A stretch of 64,000 nt of DNA from Streptomyces sp. MspMP-M5 (GTDB lineage Bacteria; Actinomycetota; Actinomycetes; Streptomycetales; Streptomycetaceae): NCBI RefSeq assembly GCF_000373585.1, contig NZ_KB891882.1:62001-126000 (forward strand), written 5' to 3'. Shown piece after piece: positions 7,468 through 16,590 of the stretch. The number at the start of each line of letters is the position of its first letter. Positions within the stretch are counted from its first letter, which is position 1. Position numbers and translations under genes: made by a program. The notes under the pieces were generated by a model that worked only from the letters and a program-made list of their open reading frames with translations, was not told the origin of the DNA and ran no database searches.

Positions 7468-9264
7468 TTGTCTCCTGTGTCCCGTCCCACCGCCCCCGCC
7501 GCGCCCGGCCGGATCCCGTCGGACGACGCCTGGCGGCGCGCCGCCCGCCGGCTCTTCGCCAAGACCCTCGCGGAGTTCTCCTACGAGGAGATCCTCACCC
7601 CCGAACCCGACGGCACCGCCCCGGACGGCACGCCCCGCTACCGCCTGCCCGTCACCGACGACCTCACCTACCGCTTCACCGCCCGCAGAAGCGCCTACGG
7701 GCACTGGCGCATCGACCCGCACTCGATCACCCCGCACGCCGATCCGCTGCGCTTCCTCACTCACGCCCACGACACCGTCCTCGGCCTGTCCGGCGACACC
7801 ACCGGCCACCTCATCCGCGAACTGACCGCCACCCTCGCCGCCGACACCCGCCTGGACGCCACCGCGCTCAGCGCCGCCGACCTCGCCGACCTCGACTACG
7901 CCGCCCTCGAAGGCCACCAGACCGGCCACCCCTGGCTCGTCGCCAACAAGGGCCGGCTCGGCTTCTCCGCCACCGACGCCGAGACCTGGGCGCCCGAGGC
8001 CCGCGCCCCGCAGCCGCTGCCCTGGCTCGCCGCGCACCGCCGCATCGCCCACTACCGTGGCGTTCCCGCCCTGGCCACCCCCGATCTCCTCTACGGCGAG
8101 GAGCTCGCCCCCGCCACCCGGCACACCTTCGCCCGCACCCTCACCGACGCCGGCCGCGACCCGGCCGACTACCTCTACCTCCCCGTGCATCCCTGGCAGT
8201 GGGACGAGACCATCGCCCCGCTCTTCGCCCCGCAACTCGCCGACGGATCCCTCATCCCGCTGCCCACCGACAACGACCTCCGGCTCCCGCAGCAGTCGAT
8301 CCGCACCTTCCTCAACCTCACCCGCCCCCGGGCGCGGACCGTCAAGCTGCCGCTGTCCATCCTCAACACCCTGGTCTGGCGCGGCCTGCCCACCGAGCGC
8401 ACCCTCGCCGCCCCCGCCGTCACCGCCTGGGTGCACGGCCTGCGCGACGGCGATACGTATCTGCGCGACGAGACCCGGGTGATCCTCCTCGGCGAGACCG
8501 CCTCGGTCACCGTCGAGCACCCCCTCTACGACCGGCTGCCCGGGGTTCCGTACCAGTACAAGGAACTGCTCGGCTGCATCTGGCGCGAGCCGCTCGCCGC
8601 CCACCTGGAGGCGGGGGAGCGCGCCCGCACCCTGGCGTCCCTGCTGCAGACCGACCCCGCCGGCCGCGCCCTGACCGCGGAACTGGTGCACCGCTCCGGC
8701 CTGCCCCCACGGGCCTGGCTGGCCCGGCTGTTCGCCGCGCTGCTGCCGCCCCTGCTGCACTTCCTCTACCAGTACGGCACGGTCTTCTCCCCGCACGGCG
8801 AGAACGCCATCGTCGTCTTCGACGAGCACGACGTCCCCACCCGCCTGGCCATGAAGGACTTCGTCGACGACGTCAACACCAGCGACCAGCCGCTGCCCGA
8901 GCACGACGCCATGCCGGGCGACGTCCGGGCGGTGCTGCTCACCGAACCGCCCTCCTTCCTCACCCAGTTCATCCACTCCGGCCTCTTCGTCGGGGTCTTC
9001 CGCTATCTGGCGCCGCTCTGCGAGGACCAACTCGGCGTTCCCGAGGACGAGTTCTGGTCACTCGTCCGGGCGGAGATCCTGCGCCACCACGAGCGCTTCC
9101 CGCACCTCAAGGAGCGGCAGGAGACCTTCGACCTGCTCACCCCGGAGATCGAGCGGCTGTGCCTGAACCGCAACCGACTGCATGTGGACGGTTACCGCGA
9201 CCGCCGCGACCGCCCGCACGCCGCCGTCCACGGCACCGTCCCCAACCCCCTGTACGCACCGTGA
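7468..9264 (+). CDS. IucA/IucC family NIS siderophore synthetase (second copy)
   Basis: Second NIS synthetase, 598 residues, probably the RhbF/IucC-like enzyme that completes the siderophore. Motifs: GHQTGHPWLVANKGRLGFS (about 149-167), HPWQW (about 239), PQQSIRTF, KLPLSILNT (about 293) and HGENAIVVF (about 444), followed by the FhuF-like C-terminus. The TTG start at 7468 is supported by GAGGAG at 7455-7460, and a GTG three codons later is possible. It is separated from the acetyltransferase by 105 bases containing a hairpin. No transporter or reductase gene follows, so uptake and export must be encoded elsewhere. Confidence 0.92.
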   Translation: MSPVSRPTAPAAPGRIPSDDAWRRAARRLFAKTLAEFSYEEILTPEPDGTAPDGTPRYRLPVTDDLTYRFTARRSAYGHWRIDPHSITPHADPLRFLTHAHDTVLGLSGDTTGHLIRELTATLAADTRLDATALSAADLADLDYAALEGHQTGHPWLVANKGRLGFSATDAETWAPEARAPQPLPWLAAHRRIAHYRGVPALATPDLLYGEELAPATRHTFARTLTDAGRDPADYLYLPVHPWQWDETIAPLFAPQLADGSLIPLPTDNDLRLPQQSIRTFLNLTRPRARTVKLPLSILNTLVWRGLPTERTLAAPAVTAWVHGLRDGDTYLRDETRVILLGETASVTVEHPLYDRLPGVPYQYKELLGCIWREPLAAHLEAGERARTLASLLQTDPAGRALTAELVHRSGLPPRAWLARLFAALLPPLLHFLYQYGTVFSPHGENAIVVFDEHDVPTRLAMKDFVDDVNTSDQPLPEHDAMPGDVRAVLLTEPPSFLTQFIHSGLFVGVFRYLAPLCEDQLGVPEDEFWSLVRAEILRHHERFPHLKERQETFDLLTPEIERLCLNRNRLHVDGYRDRRDRPHAAVHGTVPNPLYAP

Positions 9265-9275
9265 CCGGGATACCC

Positions 9276-9309
9276 CGCGGGACCGGCCCGCGCTGTCAGC
9301 GGTCCCGCG
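9276..9309 (+). terminator. Hairpin after siderophore operon
   Basis: Perfect 10-bp stem CGCGGGACCG / CGGTCCCGCG with a 14-base loop, between the second synthetase stop and the dinG start. It probably ends the siderophore transcript. Confidence 0.6.
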
Positions 9310-9325
9310 TAGGCTTGCAAGCGCT

Positions 9326-11317
9326 ATGACGAAGCCCTCTCTCCCCGATCTGCTCCATGCCGCCGTCTCCGCCGTCGGCGGCACCGAGCGGCCCGGCCAG
9401 GTGGCCATGGCCGAGGCCGTCGCCGAGGCCGTGGACGACCAGGCCCATCTGCTGGTGCAGGCCGGCACCGGCACCGGAAAGTCCCTCGGCTATCTGGTGC
9501 CGGCGCTGGCCCACGGCGAGCGAGTGGTGGTCGCCACGGCCACCCTCGCCCTCCAGCGCCAGCTCGTCGAGCGCGATCTGCCGCGGACGGTCGAGGCGCT
9601 GCATCCGCAGCTCCGCCGCCGCCCGGATTTCGCGATGCTCAAGGGCCGTTCCAACTACCTCTGCCTGCACCGCCTCCACGAGGGCGCCCCCCAGGACGAG
9701 GAGGAGGGCCTCTTCGACGTCTTCGAGCAGGCGGCGCCGACCAGCAAGCTCGGCAAGGACCTGCTGCGACTGCGGGACTGGGCGGACGAGACCGAGACCG
9801 GCGACCGCGACGATCTGACCCCCGGCGTCTCGGACCGCGCCTGGGGCCAGGTCTCGGTCTCCTCCCGGGAGTGCCTGGGCGCGTCGAAGTGCGCGTACGG
9901 CGCGGAGTGCTTCGCCGAGGCGGCCCGGGAACGGTCCAAGCTCGCCGATGTGGTGATCACCAACCACGCGCTGCTGGCGATCGACGCCATCGAGGGCGCC
10001 CCCGTCCTGCCGCAGCACGAGGTCCTGATCATCGACGAGGCCCATGAGCTGGTCTCCCGGGTGACGGGCGTGGCCACCGGCGAGCTCACCCCCGGCCAGG
10101 TCAACCGCGCGGTGCGCCGCGCCGCCAAGCTGGTCGACGAGAAGGTCGCCGACCAGCTCCAGACCGCCGCCGAGACCTTCGAGCGCCTGATGGAGCTGGC
10201 GCTCCCGGGCCGCCTGGAGGAGATCCCCGAGGACCTCGGCTACTGCCTGATGGCGCTGCGGGACGCGGCCCGCACGGTGATCAGTGCGCTCGGCTCGACC
10301 CGCGACAAGTCCGTCCAGGACGAGGACGCCGTCCGCAAGCAGGCCCTGGCCTCGGTGGAGACCGTCCACGACGTCGCCGAGCGGATCGCGGGCGGCTCCG
10401 AGTACGACGTCGTCTGGTACGAGCGCCATGAGCACCGCGGCGGAGGTGCGTACCGGCCCAGCGGTGCGTCGCTGCGGGTGGCGCCGCTGTCGGTCTCCGG
10501 GCTGCTGCGGGAGAAGCTCTTCACCGACCGCTCCGTGGTGCTGACCTCCGCCACCCTCAAGCTGGGCGGTGACTTCAACGGCGTGGCCGCCTCGCTGGGC
10601 CTGGGCCCGGAGGGCACCGCGACCGAGGACGAGCCGGTGTGGAAGGGCCTGGACGTCGGCTCACCCTTCGACTACGGCAAGCAGGGCATCCTCTACGTCG
10701 CCAAGCACCTCGCCCAGCCGGGCCGGGAGGGCAGCCGCGACGACATGCTCGACGAACTGGCGGAGTTGATCGAGGCGGCCGGCGGGCGGACGCTGGGGCT
10801 GTTCTCGTCGATGCGGGGCGCGCAGGCGGCGGCGGAGGCGATGCGCGGCCGGCTGGACATGCCGGTCCTGCTCCAGGGCGAGGAGACCCTCGGCGAGCTG
10901 ATCCGGACGTTCGCCGCGGACGCCCGGACGTGCCTGTTCGGCACGCTCTCGCTCTGGCAGGGCGTGGACGTCCCGGGTCCCAACTGCCAGCTGGTGGTGA
11001 TGGACCGGGTGCCGTTCCCGCGGCCGGACGACCCGCTGATGAGCGCCCGGCAGAAGGCGGTGGAGGAGGCCGGCGGCAATGGCTTCATGGCGGTCGCGGC
11101 GACGCATGCCGCGCTGCTGATGGCCCAGGGCGCGGGCCGTCTGGTCCGGGCCACCGGCGACCGCGGTGTGGTGGCGGTGCTGGACCCGCGCGTGGAGCGG
11201 GCCCGCTACGGCTCCTTCCTCCGCAAGTCCATGCCGGACTTCTGGTACACGACCGACCGCAACCAGGTCCGCAGGTCGTTGGCGGCGATCGATGCCGCGG
11301 CGAAGGCGCAGGAGTAG
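9326..11317 (+). CDS. dinG: ATP-dependent DNA helicase, DinG/XPD family
   Basis: Superfamily 2 5'-3' helicase with an iron-sulfur domain, 663 residues, acting in repair and at structured DNA. Walker A GTGTGKSLGY is at about residue 47, the DEAH box (IIDEAHEL) at about 236, and the arginine-rich motif VI (QGAGRLVRAT) near the C-terminus. Candidate Fe-S cysteines occur in NYLCLHRL (about 111) and in CLGASKCAYGAECF (about 183-196). The ATG at 9326 is the only start giving the canonical N-terminus, yet no good ribosome binding site precedes it. It converges on lexA. I see no LexA box in the 60-base upstream gap, so the SOS link implied by the name is not shown here. Confidence 0.9.
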   Translation: MTKPSLPDLLHAAVSAVGGTERPGQVAMAEAVAEAVDDQAHLLVQAGTGTGKSLGYLVPALAHGERVVVATATLALQRQLVERDLPRTVEALHPQLRRRPDFAMLKGRSNYLCLHRLHEGAPQDEEEGLFDVFEQAAPTSKLGKDLLRLRDWADETETGDRDDLTPGVSDRAWGQVSVSSRECLGASKCAYGAECFAEAARERSKLADVVITNHALLAIDAIEGAPVLPQHEVLIIDEAHELVSRVTGVATGELTPGQVNRAVRRAAKLVDEKVADQLQTAAETFERLMELALPGRLEEIPEDLGYCLMALRDAARTVISALGSTRDKSVQDEDAVRKQALASVETVHDVAERIAGGSEYDVVWYERHEHRGGGAYRPSGASLRVAPLSVSGLLREKLFTDRSVVLTSATLKLGGDFNGVAASLGLGPEGTATEDEPVWKGLDVGSPFDYGKQGILYVAKHLAQPGREGSRDDMLDELAELIEAAGGRTLGLFSSMRGAQAAAEAMRGRLDMPVLLQGEETLGELIRTFAADARTCLFGTLSLWQGVDVPGPNCQLVVMDRVPFPRPDDPLMSARQKAVEEAGGNGFMAVAATHAALLMAQGAGRLVRATGDRGVVAVLDPRVERARYGSFLRKSMPDFWYTTDRNQVRRSLAAIDAAAKAQE

Positions 11318-11329
11318 CCGACCCGGGTC

Positions 11330-11369
11330 TGTACCGCCACCCTCAGGCTTGTACCGCAACCATCAATGG
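11330..11369 (+). repeat. Two imperfect direct repeats
   Basis: TGTACCGCCACCCTCA and TGTACCGCAACCATCA, 20 bases apart and 14 of 16 identical, lie just after the dinG stop. The function is unknown. Confidence 0.5.
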
Positions 11370-11431
11370 AGCAACCCCCACCGAACAGCACCCCGTCCGC
11401 GAGAGCGGCGCCGGCTTAGGCGCAAAACAGA

Positions 11432-11471
11432 GCCCCGGGACGGAACCGGCGCAGTGGTTCCGTCCCGGGGC
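11432..11471. terminator. Bidirectional terminator between dinG and lexA
   Basis: Perfect 16-bp stem GCCCCGGGACGGAACC / GGTTCCGTCCCGGGGC with an 8-base loop. It lies between convergent genes and can stop both transcripts. Confidence 0.85.
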
Positions 11472-11489
11472 CCGGTCGTGAGGGCGGGG

Positions 11490-12287
11490 TCAGACCCGGC
11501 GGAGCACCGCCACCACCTTGCCCAGGATGGTCGCGTCGTCGCCCGGGATCGGCTGGTACGCGGCGTTGTGCGGCAGCAGCCAGACGTGGCCGTCCTCGCG
11601 CTTGAAGCGCTTGACGGTCGCCTCGCCGTCGAGCATGGCGGCGACGATGTCGCCGTTCTCCGCGACCGGTTGACGGCGGACGGTGACCCAGTCGCCGTCG
11701 CAGATCGCCGCCTCGATCATGGAGTCGCCGACGACCTTCAGCACGAACAGCTCGCCGTCGCCGACCAGCTGCCGGGGGAGCGGGAAGACGTCCTCGACGG
11801 ACTCCTCGGCCAGGATCGGGCCGCCGGCCGCGATCCGGCCGACCAGCGGGACGTAGGACGCGGCGGGCTTGCCGGCGGTCTCGGTCGCCGTGCTCGTCGG
11901 CTGGTCCGAGGCGCGGACCTCGTACGCCCGCGGGCGGTGCGGGTCGCGCCGGAGGAAGCCCTTGCGCTCCAGTGCCATCAGCTGGTGGGCGACGGAGGAC
12001 GTGCTGGAGAGGCCGACCGCCTGGCCGATCTCCCGCATGGACGGTGGATATCCGCGCCGCTGCACGGAATCCCGGATCACTTCGATCACCCGGCGCTGGC
12101 GGTCGGTGAGGCCGGAACTGTCGGCGCGAATACCCGGGGGGCGTCCCGGCAGCGAACGAGTCGGCTTGTGCTCTTCGGAGTCCGACGTGGTCTCGTCCAT
12201 CGGCCGCGATGCCCTTTGCGGTTGCTCGAATCGGCTCGGGGAGTGGCTTTGTGCGGTGATGGTCGCGCTGTCTGCGGTGGTGGTCAC
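11490..12287 (-). CDS. lexA: SOS repressor LexA
   Basis: SOS-response repressor and self-cleaving S24-family protease, 265 residues from a GTG start at 12287. An N-terminal linker of about 60 residues precedes the winged helix-turn-helix ([16 protein letters not shown]). The cleavage site is Ala154-Gly155 within GRIAAGGP. The catalytic pair is Ser189 (GDSM) and Lys226 (TVKRF). The GTG start follows GAGAGGGG. Starting further upstream at 12425 would run through the promoter and its LexA box. A LexA-type box 63-78 bases upstream suggests autoregulation. The gene is monocistronic and convergent with dinG. Confidence 0.95.
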   Translation of the reverse strand: MTTTADSATITAQSHSPSRFEQPQRASRPMDETTSDSEEHKPTRSLPGRPPGIRADSSGLTDRQRRVIEVIRDSVQRRGYPPSMREIGQAVGLSSTSSVAHQLMALERKGFLRRDPHRPRAYEVRASDQPTSTATETAGKPAASYVPLVGRIAAGGPILAEESVEDVFPLPRQLVGDGELFVLKVVGDSMIEAAICDGDWVTVRRQPVAENGDIVAAMLDGEATVKRFKREDGHVWLLPHNAAYQPIPGDDATILGKVVAVLRRV

Positions 12288-12349
12288 GTCGGCCCCTCTC
12301 GAAATGTTCTCCCTAGTTAGCCAACGGTAGTTGCTTTCGAAAGGTTGCG

Positions 12350-12365
12350 CCAAACACACGTTCGA
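12350..12365 (-). promoter_or_regulatory. LexA (SOS) box upstream of lexA
   Basis: On the minus strand the core is GAACGTGTGTTT, against the actinobacterial GAAC-N4-GTTC consensus (one mismatch). It is correctly placed for autoregulation of lexA. Confidence 0.75.
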
Positions 12366-12694
12366 GTGAAAAATTCCGCGATTGGCTGACCTGATCAAGC
12401 AGTGCGGTGTATGGCCGAATGGCAATTCGGGCCTCCGGGACGTCCTGCCCGGGATTCCCGTCCGGATTGCTGTCCGGAATGCCGGTCGGCTCCCGTCCCG
12501 AAAAGCGGCGAACGGTACCGCGGCGGGCAGTCCGCCGCGGCGCCGCCGATTCTGTCATCCCGCCCCTGTTGTCCCCGCGCCGGGTGGCTTCCCGTACGCT
12601 TCTGGGCGGTCCGCCGGCCCGGCCGGTGCTCGGCCTCCGCCCCCGGACGACGGCGCTGCGCGCCGGCCCCCCGTGGCGACACGCGGTAGGCAGA

Positions 12695-12757
12695 TATAAG
12701 CACCCCGACACCACATCTAGTGCTTAGATGCGGTCGGCCGCCTACAAGTTGTGGTGC
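12695..12757 (+). promoter_or_regulatory. nrdR-nrdJ promoter with two NrdR boxes
   Basis: A -10-like TATAAG at 12695-12700 is followed by ACACCACATCTAGTGC at 12708-12723, which fits the 16-bp NrdR-box pattern ACACWATATATWGTGT at 11 of 16 positions. A weaker copy, CTACAAGTTGTGGTGC, is at 12742-12757 (9 of 16). Centres are 34 bases apart. Tandem boxes over and just after the promoter are typical for NrdR repression of ribonucleotide reductase genes. Confidence 0.6.
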
Positions 12758-12893
12758 CGGGTCCGTCGGGCCCCACGGATCGCCTATGCTTGTGGCTGCT
12801 CCGAAGGGCCCGTACGGACCGGCCGGAGGTTCCGTCACCGTACGCCGGTTCCGTCGGCGTGCGTCCGTTTTCGAGGGTGAGGAGGGTGGAGCC

Positions 12894-13421
12894 ATGCACT
12901 GCCCCTTCTGCAGGCACCCGGACAGCCGGGTCGTCGACAGCCGCACCACGGACGACGGGACGGCGATCCGCCGGCGCCGCCAGTGCCCCGACTGCTCCCG
13001 CCGTTTCACCACCGTCGAAACGGCCTCGCTCATGGTGATCAAGCGGAGCGGGGTCACCGAGCCCTTCAGCCGCACCAAGGTCATCGCGGGGGTGCGCAAG
13101 GCGTGCCAGGGGCGCCCGGTCACCGAGGACGCCCTCGCCAAGCTCGGCCAGCGGGTCGAGGAGGCGGTGCGCGCCACCGGCAGCGCGGAGCTGACCACCC
13201 ACGACGTCGGGCTCGCCATACTGGGCCCGCTGCAGGAACTCGACCTCGTCGCGTACCTGCGCTTCGCGTCCGTCTACCGGGCGTTCGACTCACTCGAGGA
13301 CTTCGAGGCGGCCATCGCCGAGCTGCGGGAGCAGCGCGAGCAGGGGCCGCCCGCGCACGGCGGGGCCGACGAGGAGGCCGGCGAGCCGGCCGTTCCCGTG
13401 CCCGCCACCGCTGCCGACTAG
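12894..13421 (+). CDS. nrdR: Transcriptional repressor NrdR
   Basis: Nucleotide-sensing repressor of ribonucleotide reductase genes, 175 residues. The N-terminal zinc ribbon has Cys3, Cys6, Cys31 and Cys34, and an ATP-cone domain follows at about residues 49-139. The last 30 or so residues are a Gly/Ala/Glu-rich tail beyond the usual family end. The ATG at 12894 follows GGAGG and matches the invariant MHCPFC start. The gene lies 124 bases before nrdJ in the same direction, the standard Streptomyces nrdRJ arrangement. Two NrdR-box candidates lie upstream, so the operon is probably autoregulated. Confidence 0.96.
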   Translation: MHCPFCRHPDSRVVDSRTTDDGTAIRRRRQCPDCSRRFTTVETASLMVIKRSGVTEPFSRTKVIAGVRKACQGRPVTEDALAKLGQRVEEAVRATGSAELTTHDVGLAILGPLQELDLVAYLRFASVYRAFDSLEDFEAAIAELREQREQGPPAHGGADEEAGEPAVPVPATAAD

Positions 13422-13545
13422 AGCTCGGCGAGCATCCAGACCTGAGCCGGGACGAGAGCAGGGCGTCCCGACTCCGGAAAGACATACACCGTGCCACGGA
13501 ATTTGTGGGCACATATGGGCGTTTGCCCGTATACAGGGAGGCGGA

Positions 13546-16428
13546 ATGACAGAGACGACGAGCGGCCCGGCACGCGGCTCCCGCGCCAAGGGCAGCAAGG
13601 CGAGCAAGGGTCTGCGCATCGAGCGCATCCACACCACCCCCGGCGTGCATCCGTACGACGAGGTCGAGTGGGCGCGCCGTGACGTCGTCATGACCAACTG
13701 GCGCGACGGCTCGGTCAACTTCGAGCAGCGTGGCGTCGAGTTCCCCGAGTTCTGGTCGGTGAACGCGGTCAACATCGTCACGAGCAAGTACTTCCGTGGT
13801 GCGGTGGGCTCCCCGGCCCGCGAGTCGAGCCTCAAGCAGCTCATCGACCGCGTGGTCAAGACGTACCGCAAGGGCGGCGAGGAGAACGGTTACTTCGCCT
13901 CCCCGGCCGACGCCGAGATCTTCGAGCACGAGCTGGCCTACGCCCTGCTCCACCAGGTCTTCAGCTTCAACTCCCCGGTGTGGTTCAACGTCGGCACCCA
14001 GCAGCCGCAGCAGGTCAGCGCCTGCTTCATCCTCTCCGTGGACGACTCCATGGAGTCGATCCTGGACTGGTACAAGGAAGAGGGGATGATCTTCAAGGGC
14101 GGCTCCGGCGCCGGCCTGAACCTCTCCCGTATCCGCTCCTCCAAGGAGCTGCTCTCCTCCGGTGGCAACGCCTCCGGCCCGGTCTCCTTCATGCGCGGCG
14201 CCGACGCCTCCGCCGGCACCATCAAGTCCGGCGGCGCCACCCGCCGCGCGGCCAAGATGGTCGTCCTGGACGTCGACCACCCCGACGTCGAGGCGTTCAT
14301 CGAGACCAAGGTCAAGGAAGAGGAGAAGATCCGCGCGCTGCGCGACGCGGGCTTCGACATGGACCTGGGCGGCGACGACATCACGTCCGTCCAGTACCAG
14401 AACGCCAACAACTCGGTCCGCGTGAACGACGAGTTCATGAAGGCCGTCGAGTCCGGCTCGAAGTTCGGCCTGCGCGGCCGGCTGAACGGCGAGGTCATCG
14501 AAGAGGTCGACGCCAAGGGCCTGTTCCGCAAGATGGCCGAGGCCGCCTGGGCCTGCGCCGACCCCGGCATCCAGTACGACGACACCATCAACCACTGGCA
14601 CACCTCGCCGGAGTCCGGCCGCATCACCGCGTCCAACCCGTGCAGCGAGTACATGCACCTGGACAACTCCTCGTGCAACCTCGCCTCGCTCAACCTCCTG
14701 AAGTTCCTCCGCGACGACGACCTGGGCAACCAGTCCTTCGACGCCGCGCGGTTCGCCAAGGTCGTCGAGCTGGTCATCACGGCGATGGACATCTCCATCT
14801 GCTTCGCGGACTTCCCGACCCAGAAGATCGGCGAGACCACCCGCGCCTTCCGTCAGCTGGGCATCGGCTACGCCAACCTCGGCGCACTGCTGATGGCCAC
14901 CGGCCACGCCTACGACTCCGACGGCGGCCGCGCGCTGGCCGGTGCCATCACCTCGCTGATGACCGGCACCTCCTACAAGCGCTCCGCCGAGCTGGCCGCG
15001 ATCGTCGGCCCGTACGACGGCTACGCCCGCAACGCCGACGCCCACAAGCGCGTCATGAAGCAGCACGCCGACGCCAACGGCGTGGCCAAGCGCATGGACG
15101 ACCTGGACACCCCGGTCTGGGCCGCGGCCACCGAGGCGTGGCAGGACGTGCTCCACCTCGGCGAGAAGAACGGCTTCCGCAACGCCCAGGCGTCCGTGCT
15201 GGCCCCGACCGGCACCATCGGCCTGATGATGGACTGCGACACCACCGGTGTGGAGCCGGACCTGGCGCTGGTCAAGTTCAAGAAGCTGGTCGGCGGCGGC
15301 TCCATGCAGATCGTGAACAACACGGTCCCCAAGGCGCTCAAGCGGCTCGGCTACCAGCCCGAGCAGGTCGAGGCGATCGTCGCCCACATCGCCGACCACG
15401 GCAACGTGATCGACGCCCCCGGCCTCAAGCCCGAGCACTACGAGGTCTTCGACTGCGCCATGGGCGAGCGCTCCATCTCCCCGATGGGCCACGTCCGGAT
15501 GATGGCGGCCGCCCAGCCGTTCCTCTCCGGTGCCATCTCCAAGACGGTCAACGTCCCGGAGTCGGCCTCCGTCGAGGACATCGAGGACGTCTACTTCCAG
15601 GGCTGGAAGCTCGGCCTGAAGGCGCTCGCGATCTACCGCGACAACTGCAAGGTCGGCCAGCCCCTCTCCGCCAAGAAGAAGGAAGCGGAGAAGAAGGCCG
15701 AGGCCGAGCCGGCCGCGGAGAAGAAGGTGGTCGAGTACCGCCCGGTCCGCAAGCGCCTGCCCAAGGGCCGTCCCGGCATCACCACCTCCTTCACGGTCGG
15801 CGGCGCCGAGGGCTATATGACCGCCAACTCCTACCCGGACGACGGTCTCGGCGAGGTCTTCCTGAAGATGTCCAAGCAGGGCTCGACCCTCGCGGGCATG
15901 ATGGACGCCTTCTCCATCGCGGTGTCGGTCGGCCTCCAGTACGGCGTGCCGCTGGAGACCTACGTCTCGAAGTTCGTCAATATGCGCTTCGAGCCGGCCG
16001 GTATGACCGACGACCCGGACGTGCGGATGGCGCAGTCGATCGTCGACTACATCTTCCGCCGCCTGGCGCTGGACTTCCTGCCGTTCGAGACCCGCTCGGC
16101 ACTGGGCATCCACTCCGTCGAGGAGCGCCAGCGCCACCTGGAGACCGGTTCGTACGAGCTGCCCGACGACGAGGTCGACGTGGAGGGCCTGGCCCAGTCC
16201 GCGCCGCGGCAGATCGAGCCGCGGCAGGAGTCCGCGCCGACGGCCAAGGTCGTCGAGGAGACCGCGGCACCGGCCCCCAAGCAGGCGCACACCAACGCCG
16301 AGCTGGTCGAGATGCAGCTGGGCATCAACGCCGACGCCCCGCTCTGCTTCTCCTGCGGCACCAAGATGCAGCGGGCCGGCAGCTGCTACCTCTGCGAGGG
16401 CTGCGGCTCGACCAGCGGGTGCAGCTGA
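13546..16428 (+). CDS. nrdJ: Class II (vitamin B12-dependent) ribonucleotide reductase
   Basis: Adenosylcobalamin-dependent ribonucleoside-diphosphate reductase, 960 residues, that makes deoxyribonucleotides without oxygen. Recognisable parts are QVSACFILS (about 157), the catalytic region NPCSEYMHLDNSSCN (about 364-378), and the C-terminal cysteines CFSCGTK and CYLCEGCG that relay electrons to the active site. A Lys/Glu-rich linker (AKKKEAEKKAEAEP) precedes the C-terminal domain. The ATG start has GGGAGG upstream. No B12 riboswitch is visible in the 124-base gap after nrdR. A long bidirectional terminator follows. Confidence 0.96.
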   Translation: MTETTSGPARGSRAKGSKASKGLRIERIHTTPGVHPYDEVEWARRDVVMTNWRDGSVNFEQRGVEFPEFWSVNAVNIVTSKYFRGAVGSPARESSLKQLIDRVVKTYRKGGEENGYFASPADAEIFEHELAYALLHQVFSFNSPVWFNVGTQQPQQVSACFILSVDDSMESILDWYKEEGMIFKGGSGAGLNLSRIRSSKELLSSGGNASGPVSFMRGADASAGTIKSGGATRRAAKMVVLDVDHPDVEAFIETKVKEEEKIRALRDAGFDMDLGGDDITSVQYQNANNSVRVNDEFMKAVESGSKFGLRGRLNGEVIEEVDAKGLFRKMAEAAWACADPGIQYDDTINHWHTSPESGRITASNPCSEYMHLDNSSCNLASLNLLKFLRDDDLGNQSFDAARFAKVVELVITAMDISICFADFPTQKIGETTRAFRQLGIGYANLGALLMATGHAYDSDGGRALAGAITSLMTGTSYKRSAELAAIVGPYDGYARNADAHKRVMKQHADANGVAKRMDDLDTPVWAAATEAWQDVLHLGEKNGFRNAQASVLAPTGTIGLMMDCDTTGVEPDLALVKFKKLVGGGSMQIVNNTVPKALKRLGYQPEQVEAIVAHIADHGNVIDAPGLKPEHYEVFDCAMGERSISPMGHVRMMAAAQPFLSGAISKTVNVPESASVEDIEDVYFQGWKLGLKALAIYRDNCKVGQPLSAKKKEAEKKAEAEPAAEKKVVEYRPVRKRLPKGRPGITTSFTVGGAEGYMTANSYPDDGLGEVFLKMSKQGSTLAGMMDAFSIAVSVGLQYGVPLETYVSKFVNMRFEPAGMTDDPDVRMAQSIVDYIFRRLALDFLPFETRSALGIHSVEERQRHLETGSYELPDDEVDVEGLAQSAPRQIEPRQESAPTAKVVEETAAPAPKQAHTNAELVEMQLGINADAPLCFSCGTKMQRAGSCYLCEGCGSTSGCS

Positions 16429-16531
16429 GCCGGTCGGCCCTGGGGCGCCGAGGGGCGTCGGTCGGTGATCGGGCGGCGGGCCTGAGCTGACCGGGGCGTC
16501 CGACGGGGACGACCAGGACGGACCTGGCGAT

Positions 16532-16571
16532 CAGAGCGGTGGAGACGGGGAGACCCGGCTCCACCGCTCTG
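16532..16571. terminator. Bidirectional terminator between nrdJ and hydrolase
   Basis: Perfect 13-bp stem CAGAGCGGTGGAG / CTCCACCGCTCTG with a 14-base loop, between convergent genes. Confidence 0.85.
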
Positions 16572-16590
16572 GCGTGTGGGGGCCCGCTCG

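Larger units (their letters stand above)
12288..12893. other. Divergent lexA-nrdR intergenic region
   Basis: A 606-base region without a convincing gene. It holds the lexA promoter and LexA box at its left end and the nrdR promoter with two NrdR-box candidates near the right. The middle (about 12420-12600) has several short repeats based on GTCCGGAAT/CCCGTCCGG but nothing I can name. Confidence 0.6.

Noticed and set aside
4210..9030. A 1606-codon open frame antisense to the siderophore operon
   Set aside because: It is an artefact of extreme G+C content. Its translation is Gly/Ala/Val-rich with no domain, while the plus strand carries clear family motifs.
13422..13545. Cobalamin riboswitch before nrdJ
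   Set aside because: The 124-base gap is too short and no B12-box sequence is visible.
13120..16290. A 1056-codon antisense frame opposite nrdJ
   Set aside because: Low-complexity Arg/Leu/Gly translation with no recognisable domain. nrdJ on the other strand is certain.
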